A DNA stretch of 64,000 nt, from assembly GCF_003011885.1 (NCBI RefSeq), contig NZ_PXXO01000001.1, positions 298,494 to 362,493 on the forward strand, written 5' to 3'. Of the stretch, positions 54,036 through 61,975 are shown in pieces. The stretch comes from Cyanobium usitatum str. Tous (lineage in GTDB: Bacteria > Cyanobacteriota > Cyanobacteriia > PCC-6307 > Cyanobiaceae). A program made the translations under genes and the position numbers. Position 1 is the first letter of the stretch. Each line of letters begins with the position of its first letter. A model generated the notes under the pieces. The model made no database searches, was not told the DNA's origin, and worked only from the letters and a program-made list of their open reading frames with translations.

Positions 54036-54251
54036 ATGTCCCTCGATCAGCTGAAGGCCTTCCTGGGCAAGGTTCAGGATGATCAGTCGCTTCGGCAAGC
54101 CGTGCAAGCCGCTGCTACTGCTGATGACGTGGCCAAGATCGGGGCAGGCTTGGGCTTTGAATTTTCTGGCGACGAGCTGCTGCGGCTTTCAGGCAAAAAA
54201 GTAGGCCGCGTAACGGTTACCAAGCAGGACCTGCCCGGGGAATACAACTAG
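54036..54251 (+). CDS. Nif11-like small protein
   Basis: A 71-aa protein starting MSLDQLKAFLGKVQDDQSLR with AAATADDVAKIGAGLGFEFS and GDELLRLSG, matching the Nif11 domain. In cyanobacteria this domain occurs in nitrogen-fixation-associated proteins and as a leader of ribosomally made, modified peptides (prochlorosins). No GG/GA leader-cleavage motif plus Cys/Ser/Thr core is present, and no lanthipeptide synthetase lies nearby. So I read it as a stand-alone Nif11 protein of unknown role. Confidence 0.75.
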   Translation: MSLDQLKAFLGKVQDDQSLRQAVQAAATADDVAKIGAGLGFEFSGDELLRLSGKKVGRVTVTKQDLPGEYN

Positions 54252-54312
54252 CTGCCGTGCCGCGGGCTTCGTTCGCGGCTAGACAACCTTTAAGCAACCC
54301 GGAAGCAACACC

Positions 54313-55008
54313 ATGGCCATGCGGACGGAACTGATCACGGCGATTGGCTTAGGGCTCGTCGTAGCAGCTGCGGGCAGCTTCACCGCTCTGGCCCGCCCCA
54401 TGGGCGGCGGTGGCTTTGGCGGGCCGGGCTCCGGTGCGGGGGTGCGTCCAGGAGCTGGCTGGGGTGCTCCTGGCGCCGGAACGAGACCGGGCGTTGGTGT
54501 GGGAGCACCCGGAATTGGGGCGCCCGGAGCGGGAGCTCGTCCTGGTGTGGGCTGGGGTGCCCCTGGCGCTGGTTTCACCCGCGCCCCAGGGGCCTCTGCC
54601 TGGAATCCGGCCTGGGGCCGCCAAGGGGGTTACTGGTCGTCGCGCACCTGGAGCACCGGCTGGTATCGGCCCTATCCAGCGGCCTGGCCCTGGTGGCGAG
54701 CCAGTTCGGTGGCCTGGGGAGTGGGCAGCTTGGCCACTGCTGCTGCGATCACCAGTGCTGTTAACGCAGCTTCGTATCAGCAGTCGACCGTGATCGTGGT
54801 GCCCCAAACCAGCCTGCAGCTCGACTACGGCTCGGTTCAAGCGCTGCCACCTAATCAAGTTCAGTTTGCCTACGGCGTTGCCGGTATGCCCCTGATGACA
54901 GCCACCAGCGATTGCAAGCAGGGGCTGATCAATGGCATGGCACCGACCACGGCCGACCAGGCCCAGGTGCTCAATGCCAGCTGCCACATCGCCTACGGCT
55001 CCAACTGA
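54313..55008 (+). CDS. Exported Gly/Pro-rich repetitive protein
   Basis: A 231-aa protein with a signal peptide (ITAIGLGLVVAAAGSFTALA). Residues about 30-95 are Gly/Pro/Ala-rich and repetitive, with RPGAGWGAPGAG and RPGVGWGAPGAG units. The C-terminal part (about 125-231) is less biased and contains two Cys (SDCKQGL and ASCHIAYG). The repeats look like low-complexity linkers or structural filaments. ATG 54313, or ATG 54319 as an alternative. No family is assigned. Confidence 0.65.
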   Translation: MAMRTELITAIGLGLVVAAAGSFTALARPMGGGGFGGPGSGAGVRPGAGWGAPGAGTRPGVGVGAPGIGAPGAGARPGVGWGAPGAGFTRAPGASAWNPAWGRQGGYWSSRTWSTGWYRPYPAAWPWWRASSVAWGVGSLATAAAITSAVNAASYQQSTVIVVPQTSLQLDYGSVQALPPNQVQFAYGVAGMPLMTATSDCKQGLINGMAPTTADQAQVLNASCHIAYGSN

Positions 55009-55013
55009 GCGGG

Positions 55014-55892
55014 GTGGCCCCATCCCTTTTGCGGATTCGGGCCCTGGAGAAGGGCGATCTCGCCGATGTCACCGCCTGGGCCCGCGCTGAACACTTCGCG
55101 CCGGGCCAGGGAGACGTAGCCATCTACCGCCATACGGACCGCCAGGGGCTCTGGGTTGGTTGCCTCAACGGTCGTCCGATCGGCTGTATTGCCGGGGTCC
55201 GTTACAACGCCGAATACGGCTTCATCGGCATGTTTTTGGTGCAACCAGAGCACCGGGGGCAGGGATTTGGCCGTCAGCTTTGGCAGCGGGCCTTGCAGCA
55301 TCTGGAAGGCCTTACTTGCATCGGCATTGAGGCCGCCCCCGATCGCATCGGTGACTACGCCAGTTGGGGCTTTGCGCCGGCGTCGCCAACCCAGCGCTGG
55401 CAGCGGATCAGTGATGGCAACCTCCCGCCCGCCGCTACTCCAGAGGGCCTGAGCCTGCTTGAGGGAAGTGCCATACCCGACAGGGCCGTGCAGGCCTATG
55501 ACGCCCAGCGGGAGCTCAGCCCCCGGCCCCACTTCCTCGCCGACTGGCTGCACCATCCGGCCGGCACGGTGCTGGCCCTGATCGGCCCGGATGGCTCCTG
55601 CCACGGCTTTGGCCGGATCCGGCCCTGCCTGCTGCATCGAGGCGAGGGTTGGCGGATCGGGCCCCTGCTAGCCGACACGCCTGCCCTGGCGGCCCAGCTT
55701 CTCAACGCCCTGATGGCCCGCCATGCCGGCGTTGTGTTGATCGATGCCCCTGCCGCCAATCCGGAGGCAGGGCCCCTGCTGCTGCAGTTGGGTTTTGCGG
55801 TGGTCGCCGAGACGCTGAGGATGTATCGGGGCAGCCTGCCGCCGGTTCCCCTTGGCGATGTCTACGGGTTGGCCTGCCTGGAGCTGGGCTGA
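55014..55892 (+). CDS. GNAT N-acetyltransferase with a second C-terminal domain
   Basis: A 292-aa protein. The first half is a GNAT domain: RIRALEKGDLADVTAWARAE, NAEYGFIGMFLVQPEHRGQGFGRQL and IGIEAAPDRIGDYASWGFAP, where RGQGFG is the acetyl-CoA P-loop motif. The second half (about 155-290, YDAQRELSPRPHFLADWL) matches the YitH-like C-terminal partner domain. Substrate unknown. GTG 55014 is 5 bases after the preceding stop. Its last 31 bases overlap the convergent membrane-protein gene. Confidence 0.82.
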   Translation: MAPSLLRIRALEKGDLADVTAWARAEHFAPGQGDVAIYRHTDRQGLWVGCLNGRPIGCIAGVRYNAEYGFIGMFLVQPEHRGQGFGRQLWQRALQHLEGLTCIGIEAAPDRIGDYASWGFAPASPTQRWQRISDGNLPPAATPEGLSLLEGSAIPDRAVQAYDAQRELSPRPHFLADWLHHPAGTVLALIGPDGSCHGFGRIRPCLLHRGEGWRIGPLLADTPALAAQLLNALMARHAGVVLIDAPAANPEAGPLLLQLGFAVVAETLRMYRGSLPPVPLGDVYGLACLELG

Positions 55893-56230
55893 GCGCGGCG
55901 GGCGGCGAGGCCAGCCTCCGTTGCAGTAACAACAGCCAGCAGCAGCAGGCCGCCTAGGCCGATCAGTTGATTTTGCTGCACCAAATCGGGCATCAATACC
56001 TCGTCCACGTTTTGGCTTAGGACACCTCCCGTCACAAACCAGGCCGTTGCCAGGCCTGAGCTGATCCAGTAGGCCCGCCAGCGGCGTTGATAGATGTATC
56101 CCGTACCTAAACCAGGCACCAGGTTGAGCACTACGGCCACCCAGGGGCTGGAGGCGGCAAGGATTATTTCCTGGCTGACTTCTTGGTTGACTTTCTGGCT
56201 GGTTTGATCTGGATTGCTGGTTGGGGTCAT
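55862..56230 (-). CDS. Small cyanobacterial membrane protein
   Basis: A 122-aa protein with three hydrophobic segments (AVVLNLVPGLGTGYI; YWISSGLATAWFVTGGVL; IGLGGLLLLAVVTATEAGL). The VLNLVPGLGTGYIYQRRWRAYW block is a glycine-rich membrane loop resembling TM2-like small proteins, but I cannot assign a family. It is divergent from the broken tspO-like gene, and the start sequences nearly abut. Confidence 0.6.
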   Translation of the reverse strand: MTPTSNPDQTSQKVNQEVSQEIILAASSPWVAVVLNLVPGLGTGYIYQRRWRAYWISSGLATAWFVTGGVLSQNVDEVLMPDLVQQNQLIGLGGLLLLAVVTATEAGLAARRAQPSSRQANP

Positions 56231-56237
56231 TGTTGGC

Positions 56238-56700
56238 GTGGCCTGGTTTGCTGCATCGGGGGCGTTGAACCTGCAGGCTGGAGTGCTGCTGATTCTTTTT
56301 GCAGTGCTCGCCGCCCTGGTGATTCTGTTGGTGATTGTGGCGGTGGCGTGGGGCCTTAATCCAAGCCGGCAGGATTTTGCCTGGTTTATCCGGCTGCGCC
56401 GCCCCCGCTGGCTGGTGTTTGAGGGCTTGGCTCACCTGGCAGGCCAGCTGGAGCGGCCTATGGATGGCGGCTTTTCTGGTGCAGCTGGTGTTGGTGCAGG
56501 GCTACATGCTTGTGATCTGCCGTAGCCGCAGCCTGGGTAAGGGCACGGTCATTGGCTTTGCTGGCTGGGTGTGGGGCATTGCCCTCACCGTTGCTCTGGC
56601 TAGCGAGAGCATGCTGGCGGCTGGTTTGCTGCTGCCTTACCTGCTCTGGAGCCCGGTGGGCACCTGGGTTACCTGGCAGATGCGTCAGCTCAACCGCTAG
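56238..56700 (+). pseudogene. Frameshifted TspO/MBR-like gene
   Basis: The first half reads in one frame with GLNPSRQDFAWFIRLRRPRW and LVFEGLAHL, like the helix 1-2 region of TspO. The second half reads one frame over, with QASWSGLWMAAFLVQLVLVQ, GYMLVICRSRSLGKG and LLLPYLLWSPVGTWVTWQ. Together they resemble a cyanobacterial TspO-like tryptophan-rich protein, but about 20 residues seem missing at the junction near 56433-56445, with a net frame change. It could be a pseudogene or a sequencing error; the apparent internal loss favours a true deletion. Confidence 0.6.
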
Positions 56701-56706
56701 CCCTGG

Positions 56707-57288
56707 TCACCTAGGCGACTCGCGCGCCACGGCCAGGGCCGCCAGCAGGCCGCCGCCAAAACCGCTGAGGTGGCCGATCCAGCTCACCCCTGGCGGTGAA
56801 AAAATCGGCAGCAGGCTGGGCAGCACCCCCGCATAGGTGACCAGGGCCAGCACCGAAAGGAGCAGGGAGAGGGGCCGCTTCTCCAGCCAGCCGATCAGCA
56901 GCAGGTAGCCCAGCAGCCCGTACACGACCCCGGAGAGTCCGTGACTGCCGTTGGGCCAGAGCAGCCATACCGGAATAGCCGTGGCATAAACCCCCAACCA
57001 AACGGCCAGATAGTCGCGGCGGCCGCGCAGCAATACCAGCCAGGAGAGGGGCAGAAAGGTGAGCGAATTGCCCAGGAGATGGCCAAAACCGCTGTGGCTG
57101 AAGGGGGCTGTCAGCACCCCGAGGAAGGAGCCTCCGGGCGTCATCGGCAGGTTCCAGTTGCCACCGAAAACCAGCTGGTCCACCAGCTCCTGGAGCCAGG
57201 GAATCAGCAGAATCAGCGGCGGAAGCAGCAGATTGAAACCGGCTCGGGCGATCAAGCGATCCAGACGTTGGGGTAGGGATTCGCTCAC
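56707..57288 (-). CDS. Rhomboid-family intramembrane serine protease
   Basis: A 193-aa, six-helix membrane protease. The catalytic dyad is intact: Ser119 in SHGLSGVVYGLLGYLL and His173 in SWIGHLSGFGGGLL. The helix-2 HxxxN motif is present as H70 and N74 (GHLLGNS). It cleaves substrates within the membrane; substrates are unknown. GTG 57288 overlaps the upstream gene stop by 4 bases (GTGA); GTG 57297 is in frame upstream. Confidence 0.92.
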   Translation of the reverse strand: MSESLPQRLDRLIARAGFNLLLPPLILLIPWLQELVDQLVFGGNWNLPMTPGGSFLGVLTAPFSHSGFGHLLGNSLTFLPLSWLVLLRGRRDYLAVWLGVYATAIPVWLLWPNGSHGLSGVVYGLLGYLLLIGWLEKRPLSLLLSVLALVTYAGVLPSLLPIFSPPGVSWIGHLSGFGGGLLAALAVARESPR

Positions 57289-57851
57289 GGCTCGCACTTG
57301 AAGCTGCAGCGCAGCATGGCAAGGGCTTCATCAGGGAGGCCCAGCAGGCGATCCAGCCAGGGGTCCCCGCACGGTGGCACGCTTGCCACCCCCACCAGCA
57401 GGGCCGTGCCATCGGCGCTGAGGGTCTGGCCCCTGGCCCGGTGGCGTTGCCCCTGGGCTGCGCCCGTGCTGAGCAGGGTGTCGATCAGTAGGTCGGGGGC
57501 GCGGTAGAGCCCGGCAATGCGGAAGCGAAAGCGGGCCCGGAAGTGCAGTTGCACAGCTCCTGTTGCTGAATCGATGCTGCCCGCCAGCTGCTCAGGGGCA
57601 ATGGCGATCTCCAGGCCCGGGGGCAGGGGCAGGCCCAGCACCCGGGTGGTGCGCCAGTTGAGTGGCGGAATCAACAGGCTGGCGGGCTCGAAGCTCACGG
57701 TTCGTGGGCCGCCGGCAGGGCCGGGGCCGAGCTCACCGGTTCCGCCGCCGCCGCTGGCGTTGTAGCTGAAGTGGGGATAGGCGCCGATGGCCAGGCCACA
57801 GCCCTTAGTGGTGGCTAGCTGCAGCGTGCCAACCCCAAACTCGGGGCTCAC
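57285..57851 (-). CDS. Conserved hypothetical protein
   Basis: A 188-aa protein starting MSPEFGVGTLQLATTKGCGL with a Gly-rich patch, then strands and a region with RARFRFRIAGLYRAPDLLID and a VASVPPCGDPWLDRLLGLP segment. No signal peptide or membrane helix is visible. It is translationally linked on both sides: GTGA with the PPC-glutaredoxin gene upstream and GTGA with the rhomboid gene downstream. I cannot assign a family. Confidence 0.55.
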   Translation of the reverse strand: MSPEFGVGTLQLATTKGCGLAIGAYPHFSYNASGGGGTGELGPGPAGGPRTVSFEPASLLIPPLNWRTTRVLGLPLPPGLEIAIAPEQLAGSIDSATGAVQLHFRARFRFRIAGLYRAPDLLIDTLLSTGAAQGQRHRARGQTLSADGTALLVGVASVPPCGDPWLDRLLGLPDEALAMLRCSFKCEP

Positions 57852-58450
57852 AGGCTGCGCAGCGCGTCTAATTCGCCGCGGCTGTGCAGTTCGGCCAGCT
57901 CGTTGTAGCCACCAATAGCGACGCCATCGATGTAGAGCTGGGGCACCGGTCCCGTCTCGTCGGGTTCAATTTCCACGAAGGCAATGCCCAGGGTGCGCAG
58001 CATGCGCAGGGCCCGGCGCGAAAAGGGGCATTCCGGCCGGCCGGCGATTTCAACTCGCGGTTCGCTGCTCATTGATCTAGTCGGCGCTGCACTCGTCGCT
58101 GCACTTGGCGCTGGGCTGGTGCCGGTGCTGAGCAGGCCCACCAGCAGGTCGGCGCCGCGCAACACCAGGGTGCCGTGCTCGAGGTGGCCGCCCCACACCT
58201 GGCAGCTGGCATCGGAGAAGCTCAGGTGCAGGTGCACCCCATCCGGACTGATCGTGCCCTGCAGGGTGATGATCTCCAGCTCGCCAGCCAAAACCGTGGG
58301 TGCGCTTTTGCCAGGGCAGGCAAAGGCGGCTTGGGAGAGGTTGCCCACCACACTCAGCACAAAGCCGCCGGCGTTGTGCTCAAGGGCCAGCTGCTCCAGG
58401 CTGCGGCGCACATCACTGCCGGCTTCGAGGTGCAGCGGCACGGCACGCAT
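57848..58450 (-). CDS. PPC/DUF296-glutaredoxin fusion protein
   Basis: A 200-aa two-domain protein. Residues 1-105 match the PPC/DUF296 fold (MRAVPLHLEAGSDVRRSLEQ, ITLQGTISPDGVHLHLSF, and GGHLEHGTLV), which in plants is linked to AT-hook DNA-binding proteins and is often stand-alone in bacteria. A Ser/Ala/Pro/Thr linker (106-128) joins it to a glutaredoxin (130-200) with C141-P-F-S and GGYNELAELH. The active site is CPFS rather than CPYC, so it is monothiol-like. ATG 58450 is used; a reading as two genes is unlikely because the frame is continuous. Confidence 0.78.
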   Translation of the reverse strand: MRAVPLHLEAGSDVRRSLEQLALEHNAGGFVLSVVGNLSQAAFACPGKSAPTVLAGELEIITLQGTISPDGVHLHLSFSDASCQVWGGHLEHGTLVLRGADLLVGLLSTGTSPAPSAATSAAPTRSMSSEPRVEIAGRPECPFSRRALRMLRTLGIAFVEIEPDETGPVPQLYIDGVAIGGYNELAELHSRGELDALRSL

Positions 58451-58515
58451 GGCAGATACAGATTGATGGGGGGCAAGGCTACGCCGGCCCATGCTGGTGA
58501 GGTTGCCCTGTTGCC

Positions 58516-59352
58516 ATGGCCCCGGATTCCGCCCTCGCTGCCCTCAACCTGGCGGTGGTGGGTCATGTGGAGTGGGTGAGCTTTGTGGCAGTGGAGCAGC
58601 TGCCGGTTGCTGGCTCGATCGACCGGGCCACCGCCTTTCTGGAGGAACCCGCCGGTGGTGGGGCGGTGGTGGCGGTGCAGCTGGCCCGTCTCAGTGGCAG
58701 GCGGGTGCGGTTTTTCACCTCCCTGGGCCGGGACGTCACCGGCGAGCGCTCAGCGGAGCGGCTCACGGAGCTGGGGCTTGATCTGGAGGTGGCCTGGCGG
58801 GATGCCCCAACCCGCCGGGGCGTGAGCTTTGTGGATCGGGCCGGTGACCGCAGCATCACCGTGATCGGCGAGCGACTGGCCCCTTTGGCTAGGGATCCCC
58901 TTCCCTGGGCTGATCTGGCTGGCTGCGATGGCGTCTTTGTGACCGCGGCCGACGCGGCAGCTCTGCAGCAATGCCGCCGGGCCCGGCTGCTCGGCGCCAC
59001 GCCACGGGTTGGCTTGCCGCTCTTGGAGGCCAGCGGAGTGAGCTGCGATGCCTTGATCGGCAGCGCCCTCGATCCGGGTGAGCAGGTGCCCGCTGGCGCT
59101 CTATCGCGCCCCCCGCAACTGCGAATCGCCACCGAAGGGGCGGCTGGTGGCTGGAGCGAACCCGGCGGGCGCTTCGCTGCCAAGGCCCTGGTGGCCCCGC
59201 CGGTCGACAGTTATGGCTGCGGCGACAGCTTTGCGGCCGGGGTGATGGCGGGACTGGCGGCTGGTTGGAGCGCAGCCGCAGCAATCAACCTGGGCGCCCG
59301 CTGCGGCGCCGAGTGCGCCGTTGCCTTTGGTCCCTACGCCCGGCCTAACTGA
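58516..59352 (+). CDS. PfkB-family carbohydrate kinase
   Basis: A 278-aa sugar or nucleoside kinase. It starts LNLAVVGHVEWVSFVAVEQL, has the GGGAVVAVQLARLSG substrate region and ends with VDSYGCGDSFAAGVMAGLAA, where the GxGD motif supplies the catalytic Asp and anion hole. The exact substrate (fructose-type, ribose, adenosine) cannot be read from these motifs. ATG 58516. It is divergent from the PPC-glutaredoxin gene and converges with the VOC gene. Confidence 0.88.
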   Translation: MAPDSALAALNLAVVGHVEWVSFVAVEQLPVAGSIDRATAFLEEPAGGGAVVAVQLARLSGRRVRFFTSLGRDVTGERSAERLTELGLDLEVAWRDAPTRRGVSFVDRAGDRSITVIGERLAPLARDPLPWADLAGCDGVFVTAADAAALQQCRRARLLGATPRVGLPLLEASGVSCDALIGSALDPGEQVPAGALSRPPQLRIATEGAAGGWSEPGGRFAAKALVAPPVDSYGCGDSFAAGVMAGLAAGWSAAAAINLGARCGAECAVAFGPYARPN

Positions 59353-59758
59353 CCTGGTTTTGCACCAGCAGCAGCAGCCTGTTTGCCTCCGGATCCAGCA
59401 GCCAGGCCTCCACTCCGAAGGCCTCCTGGCGCGGACCGTCCAGAAGCGTGGCGCCCAGCCCAAGGGCGCTCGCCAGCCAGGCCTGTAGCAGGGCCATGGC
59501 AGCTGCGTCGTTGTTGCCGCCAGCCACGCTGCGCTGCAGGCACGTTGCTAGCCGGCCTGGTTGCTTCGCTTGGGGCCGGCTCTGGGATGGGGCGTAGATC
59601 TCCAGGAAGCCACCGGCGGGCCAGGGCACTCGCCAATGGCTGGCACCAAGCCCCTGCAGGGGCTCTACCGCCAGCAAATCGGCGTAAAACCTTGCCAGGG
59701 CAGGGGGATTGTCTGCAGCCAGCACCAGGGAGCTGCTCAGGCTTGGGGTGTCTTGCAC
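59345..59758 (-). CDS. VOC (glyoxalase/dioxygenase superfamily) protein
   Basis: A 137-aa protein of the vicinal-oxygen-chelate fold: SSSLVLAADNPPALARFYADLL at the N-terminus and GVEAWLLDPEANRLLLLV near the end, with repeated beta-alpha-beta blocks. Metal ligands are not obvious, so the reaction is undefined. GTG 59758 is chosen because the family start (about DTPSLSSSLV) follows it. The 3' end overlaps the PfkB gene by 8 bases. Confidence 0.75.
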   Translation of the reverse strand: MQDTPSLSSSLVLAADNPPALARFYADLLAVEPLQGLGASHWRVPWPAGGFLEIYAPSQSRPQAKQPGRLATCLQRSVAGGNNDAAAMALLQAWLASALGLGATLLDGPRQEAFGVEAWLLDPEANRLLLLVQNQVS

Positions 59759-59763
59759 CGGTT

Positions 59764-60351
59764 TTATTGATTGTCTAAAAAGTCTGCAACGGCCAGATCG
59801 GGGCGCCGCAGCAGGGCAAAGATGGTGCCGGCGTTGCCACGGCACAGCCTCAGCTCCTCGGTGAGCACGGTGATGTCGAGCCAGGCTGGAAAGCTTTGCT
59901 GCACCTCCCGTTGCAGCTGCAAGCGCGTGGTGCCAAGCAGGGGACCGCTCCAGCCACCGCGCTGGAAGCGAACCTGCACCCGTTGCTGTGGGGTTGAGCT
60001 GTTATCACCAGGGCTTGATTCGAGCTGGATGGTGGCCTCTACAGCTATGCCACCCAGGCCGGCCAGCTGCCCTGGCGGCCGCAACAGATTCAGGGCGCGC
60101 CCCCGGGATGGAGCGAGTATCTGCAGGTTCTCCAGCCATGGCACAGCCTGGAGATAGGGCTGGCTGCTGCTGCTCCAGCGCAACTCCCAGACCCCCTCCA
60201 GCAGTTCGAGGGCCCCTGGGGCGGCGAGATCCACTGGTGAGGTGCGCTCGAGCTCGTGAATCAGCTCCCGCACCCGCGGCCCCTGGCGTTGGGCTTCCCC
60301 CCTGGCGCCACGACGCAACAGGACCAGCAGCTCCTCTCTTGCTTCCAACAT
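59764..60351 (-). CDS. PAP/fibrillin family protein
   Basis: A 195-aa plastid-lipid-associated-protein-like lipocalin. The ALELLEGVWELRWSSSS segment is the fibrillin hallmark (compare LxGxWxLxYTTS), and the N-terminal REELLVLLRRG... ELERTSPVDL part is family-like. Fibrillins associate with thylakoids and plastoglobule-like lipid bodies and help photoprotection. ATG 60351. It is divergent from the second HLIP gene (57 bases), so they may share a light-responsive region. Confidence 0.85.
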   Translation of the reverse strand: MLEAREELLVLLRRGARGEAQRQGPRVRELIHELERTSPVDLAAPGALELLEGVWELRWSSSSQPYLQAVPWLENLQILAPSRGRALNLLRPPGQLAGLGGIAVEATIQLESSPGDNSSTPQQRVQVRFQRGGWSGPLLGTTRLQLQREVQQSFPAWLDITVLTEELRLCRGNAGTIFALLRRPDLAVADFLDNQ

Positions 60352-60367
60352 CCAGGTGGTCGACGCC

Positions 60368-60385
60368 GTTACAACCAGTTATAGT
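60368..60385 (+). promoter_or_regulatory. HLR1-like motif between fibrillin and the second HLIP
   Basis: GTTACAAC CA GTTATAGT resembles HLR1: two (G/T)TTACA(T/A)(T/A)-like repeats with the standard 2-base spacer. The first matches 7 of 8 positions, the second about 6. It lies 24 bases before the HLIP start and in the divergent promoter region with the fibrillin gene. Confidence 0.45.
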
Positions 60386-60408
60386 TGTTGAAACAATCCT
60401 CAACACTC

Positions 60409-60552
60409 ATGACCGAATCCACCCCCCGCTTCGGCTTTGTTGCTTTTGCTGAGACCTGGAACGGCCGCTTGGCCATGATGGGCTTCGTGATCGGTCTTGG
60501 CACCGAGCTGCTCACCGGCCAAAGCATTGCTGCTCAACTGGGCCTGGGCTGA
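60409..60552 (+). CDS. High-light-inducible protein (Hlip/Scp), second copy
   Basis: A 47-aa single-helix protein nearly identical to the one at 53030. FAETWNGRLAMMGFVIGLGT is conserved, while N-terminal MTESTP and C-terminal IAAQLGLG differ. The E-x-x-N-G-R core supports chlorophyll binding and stress photoprotection. The genes are 7 kb apart and probably derive from a duplication. A strong hairpin terminator follows at 60670. Confidence 0.92.
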   Translation: MTESTPRFGFVAFAETWNGRLAMMGFVIGLGTELLTGQSIAAQLGLG

Positions 60553-60669
60553 TTGCCGTGAGCCCTGAGCTCGCCGGCCTGACTGTCTATTTATCGAGTC
60601 GGCCAGGCTGCATTGCTGCTATGTCTTGATAATTCCTGGTTTTTACCAGTGATTTTAATACCTAAAATA

Positions 60670-60703
60670 AAAGCCCGAAGCTTTTGCTCCGGGCCTTTTT
60701 TAT
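60670..60703 (+). terminator. Rho-independent terminator between the HLIP and desaturase genes
   Basis: AAAGCCCGAAGC followed by loop TTTT and GCTCCGGGCCTTTTTT form an imperfect but strong stem with one bulge, ending in a T run. It can serve the HLIP on the plus strand; the A run on its other side makes it possibly bidirectional for the convergent desaturase gene. Confidence 0.82.
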
Positions 60704-60719
60704 GGGCAGTTGGCTAAAT

Positions 60720-61877
60720 CTAGCTAGCTGGCTTTGAATTGTAATAGAAGCCACCATTCACTCCGGTTTGACTAACTACGGTGCAGTGAGTTGCAACCCG
60801 CCATAGGGCGCGATGGATAGGAGTGGGGTCGTAGCGAACTAGCTCGGGAAAACGCTGCTTAAGCAAGGCGCTGGCCCGCCAGGCGTTGTAGTGAGGGATT
60901 CTCGGGTTGATGTGATGGCACACATGGGTTGAGCCGATGCCGTGATGCAGCAGGTTGAGCAGGGGGCCATAGGGACGATCCACCGTCTGTAGAGCACCTT
61001 TCGCCCAATTCCAGTCGCTGCTGGAGAAGTGGGGAATATCGGTATCGGTGTGCTGCAGCCAGGTGTAGCCAACCAGCCAAGCGTTGATCACCAGATAGGG
61101 CAGGCCATATACCAGCAGCACTCTCGCCGGGGAGAAGTGGATGGAGGCCCACACCAGTACCGCCACCATCGCCAGTAGGCCGAGGTTTGAGATCACCATC
61201 AGGCGACGGCAGGAGTCGGGAAATAGCTGGCGGGCACCGTTGCGGAAGGGTGCAGCCGTAGTGAAATGGGAGGTGGGGCTGCCGTACTCTTCGCCGCTGG
61301 CAACACCAAACATCAGGTAAAGGGGCCAACCCAACACCAGGTGGGTGAACAGGGAGGCCACGCCGTAGAGGCCCTGGCCCAGCTGCCGTCTTGTTCCGGC
61401 CACGAAGCGTCCCGAGCTGGAATCGGAGCGAGGCGGCACATGGGTTTCACCTGCCTCGAGGTGGTTGCAGTTGGCGTGGTGCACGGCATGGCTGCGCTGC
61501 CAGCTGAAGTAGGGCACAAGCAGCAAGCTGTGAAGCACAAATCCCACCACCGCTTCGACGCGGGGGTTGGGATGGAAGGCACGGTGACCGCACTCATGGG
61601 CAATAACCCAGCAACCTGCCGCCACCGTTCCGGTGACCACGGCGTAGAGCAGCCAGAGGGGTGCAGCGCTGAGCTGCAGGGGGATCAGGGTTCCTAGGCC
61701 ATAGGCCAAAACAGATAGGCCCAGGGACATGGCCAGACTTCCCCAGGCTTTAACCGGGTTGATCTGGGTTAACTCAGAGGGCAGGCAGGCAAGCAGCTCA
61801 GCTTTGCTGGGATAGGTGGCTGCTGGCGTGGCGGCCTGCGCGGTGGCGAGGGACGGCAGGGAAACAGGTGGAGTCAA
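60720..61877 (-). CDS. Membrane fatty-acid desaturase (delta-12/omega-3-like)
   Basis: A 385-aa di-iron acyl-lipid desaturase with four hydrophobic helices. The histidine boxes are HECGH (residue about 94), HAVHHANCNH (about 130) and HVCHH (about 318), all intact. DesA-type enzymes introduce the delta-12 double bond in thylakoid lipids and affect membrane fluidity at low temperature. The exact regiospecificity is not clear from the sequence. The start is TTG 61877; no ATG or GTG lies upstream in the frame before a stop. Confidence 0.9.
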   Translation of the reverse strand: MTPPVSLPSLATAQAATPAATYPSKAELLACLPSELTQINPVKAWGSLAMSLGLSVLAYGLGTLIPLQLSAAPLWLLYAVVTGTVAAGCWVIAHECGHRAFHPNPRVEAVVGFVLHSLLLVPYFSWQRSHAVHHANCNHLEAGETHVPPRSDSSSGRFVAGTRRQLGQGLYGVASLFTHLVLGWPLYLMFGVASGEEYGSPTSHFTTAAPFRNGARQLFPDSCRRLMVISNLGLLAMVAVLVWASIHFSPARVLLVYGLPYLVINAWLVGYTWLQHTDTDIPHFSSSDWNWAKGALQTVDRPYGPLLNLLHHGIGSTHVCHHINPRIPHYNAWRASALLKQRFPELVRYDPTPIHRALWRVATHCTVVSQTGVNGGFYYNSKPAS

Positions 61878-61975
61878 TGAAGCTGCCGCAGGGCAAGGAG
61901 GAATGGAGGCGGCCCCTAAAAGGCCTTTGAGACCTTAGGTATCAGCACACTGCTGCCGCGCCTTGGCAGGCACAT

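Noticed and set aside
53201..54251. Possible lanthipeptide or tellurite-resistance island
   Set aside because: There is no LanM, LanT or other modifying enzyme and no Ter operon partners; only an isolated TerB-like and an isolated Nif11-like gene.
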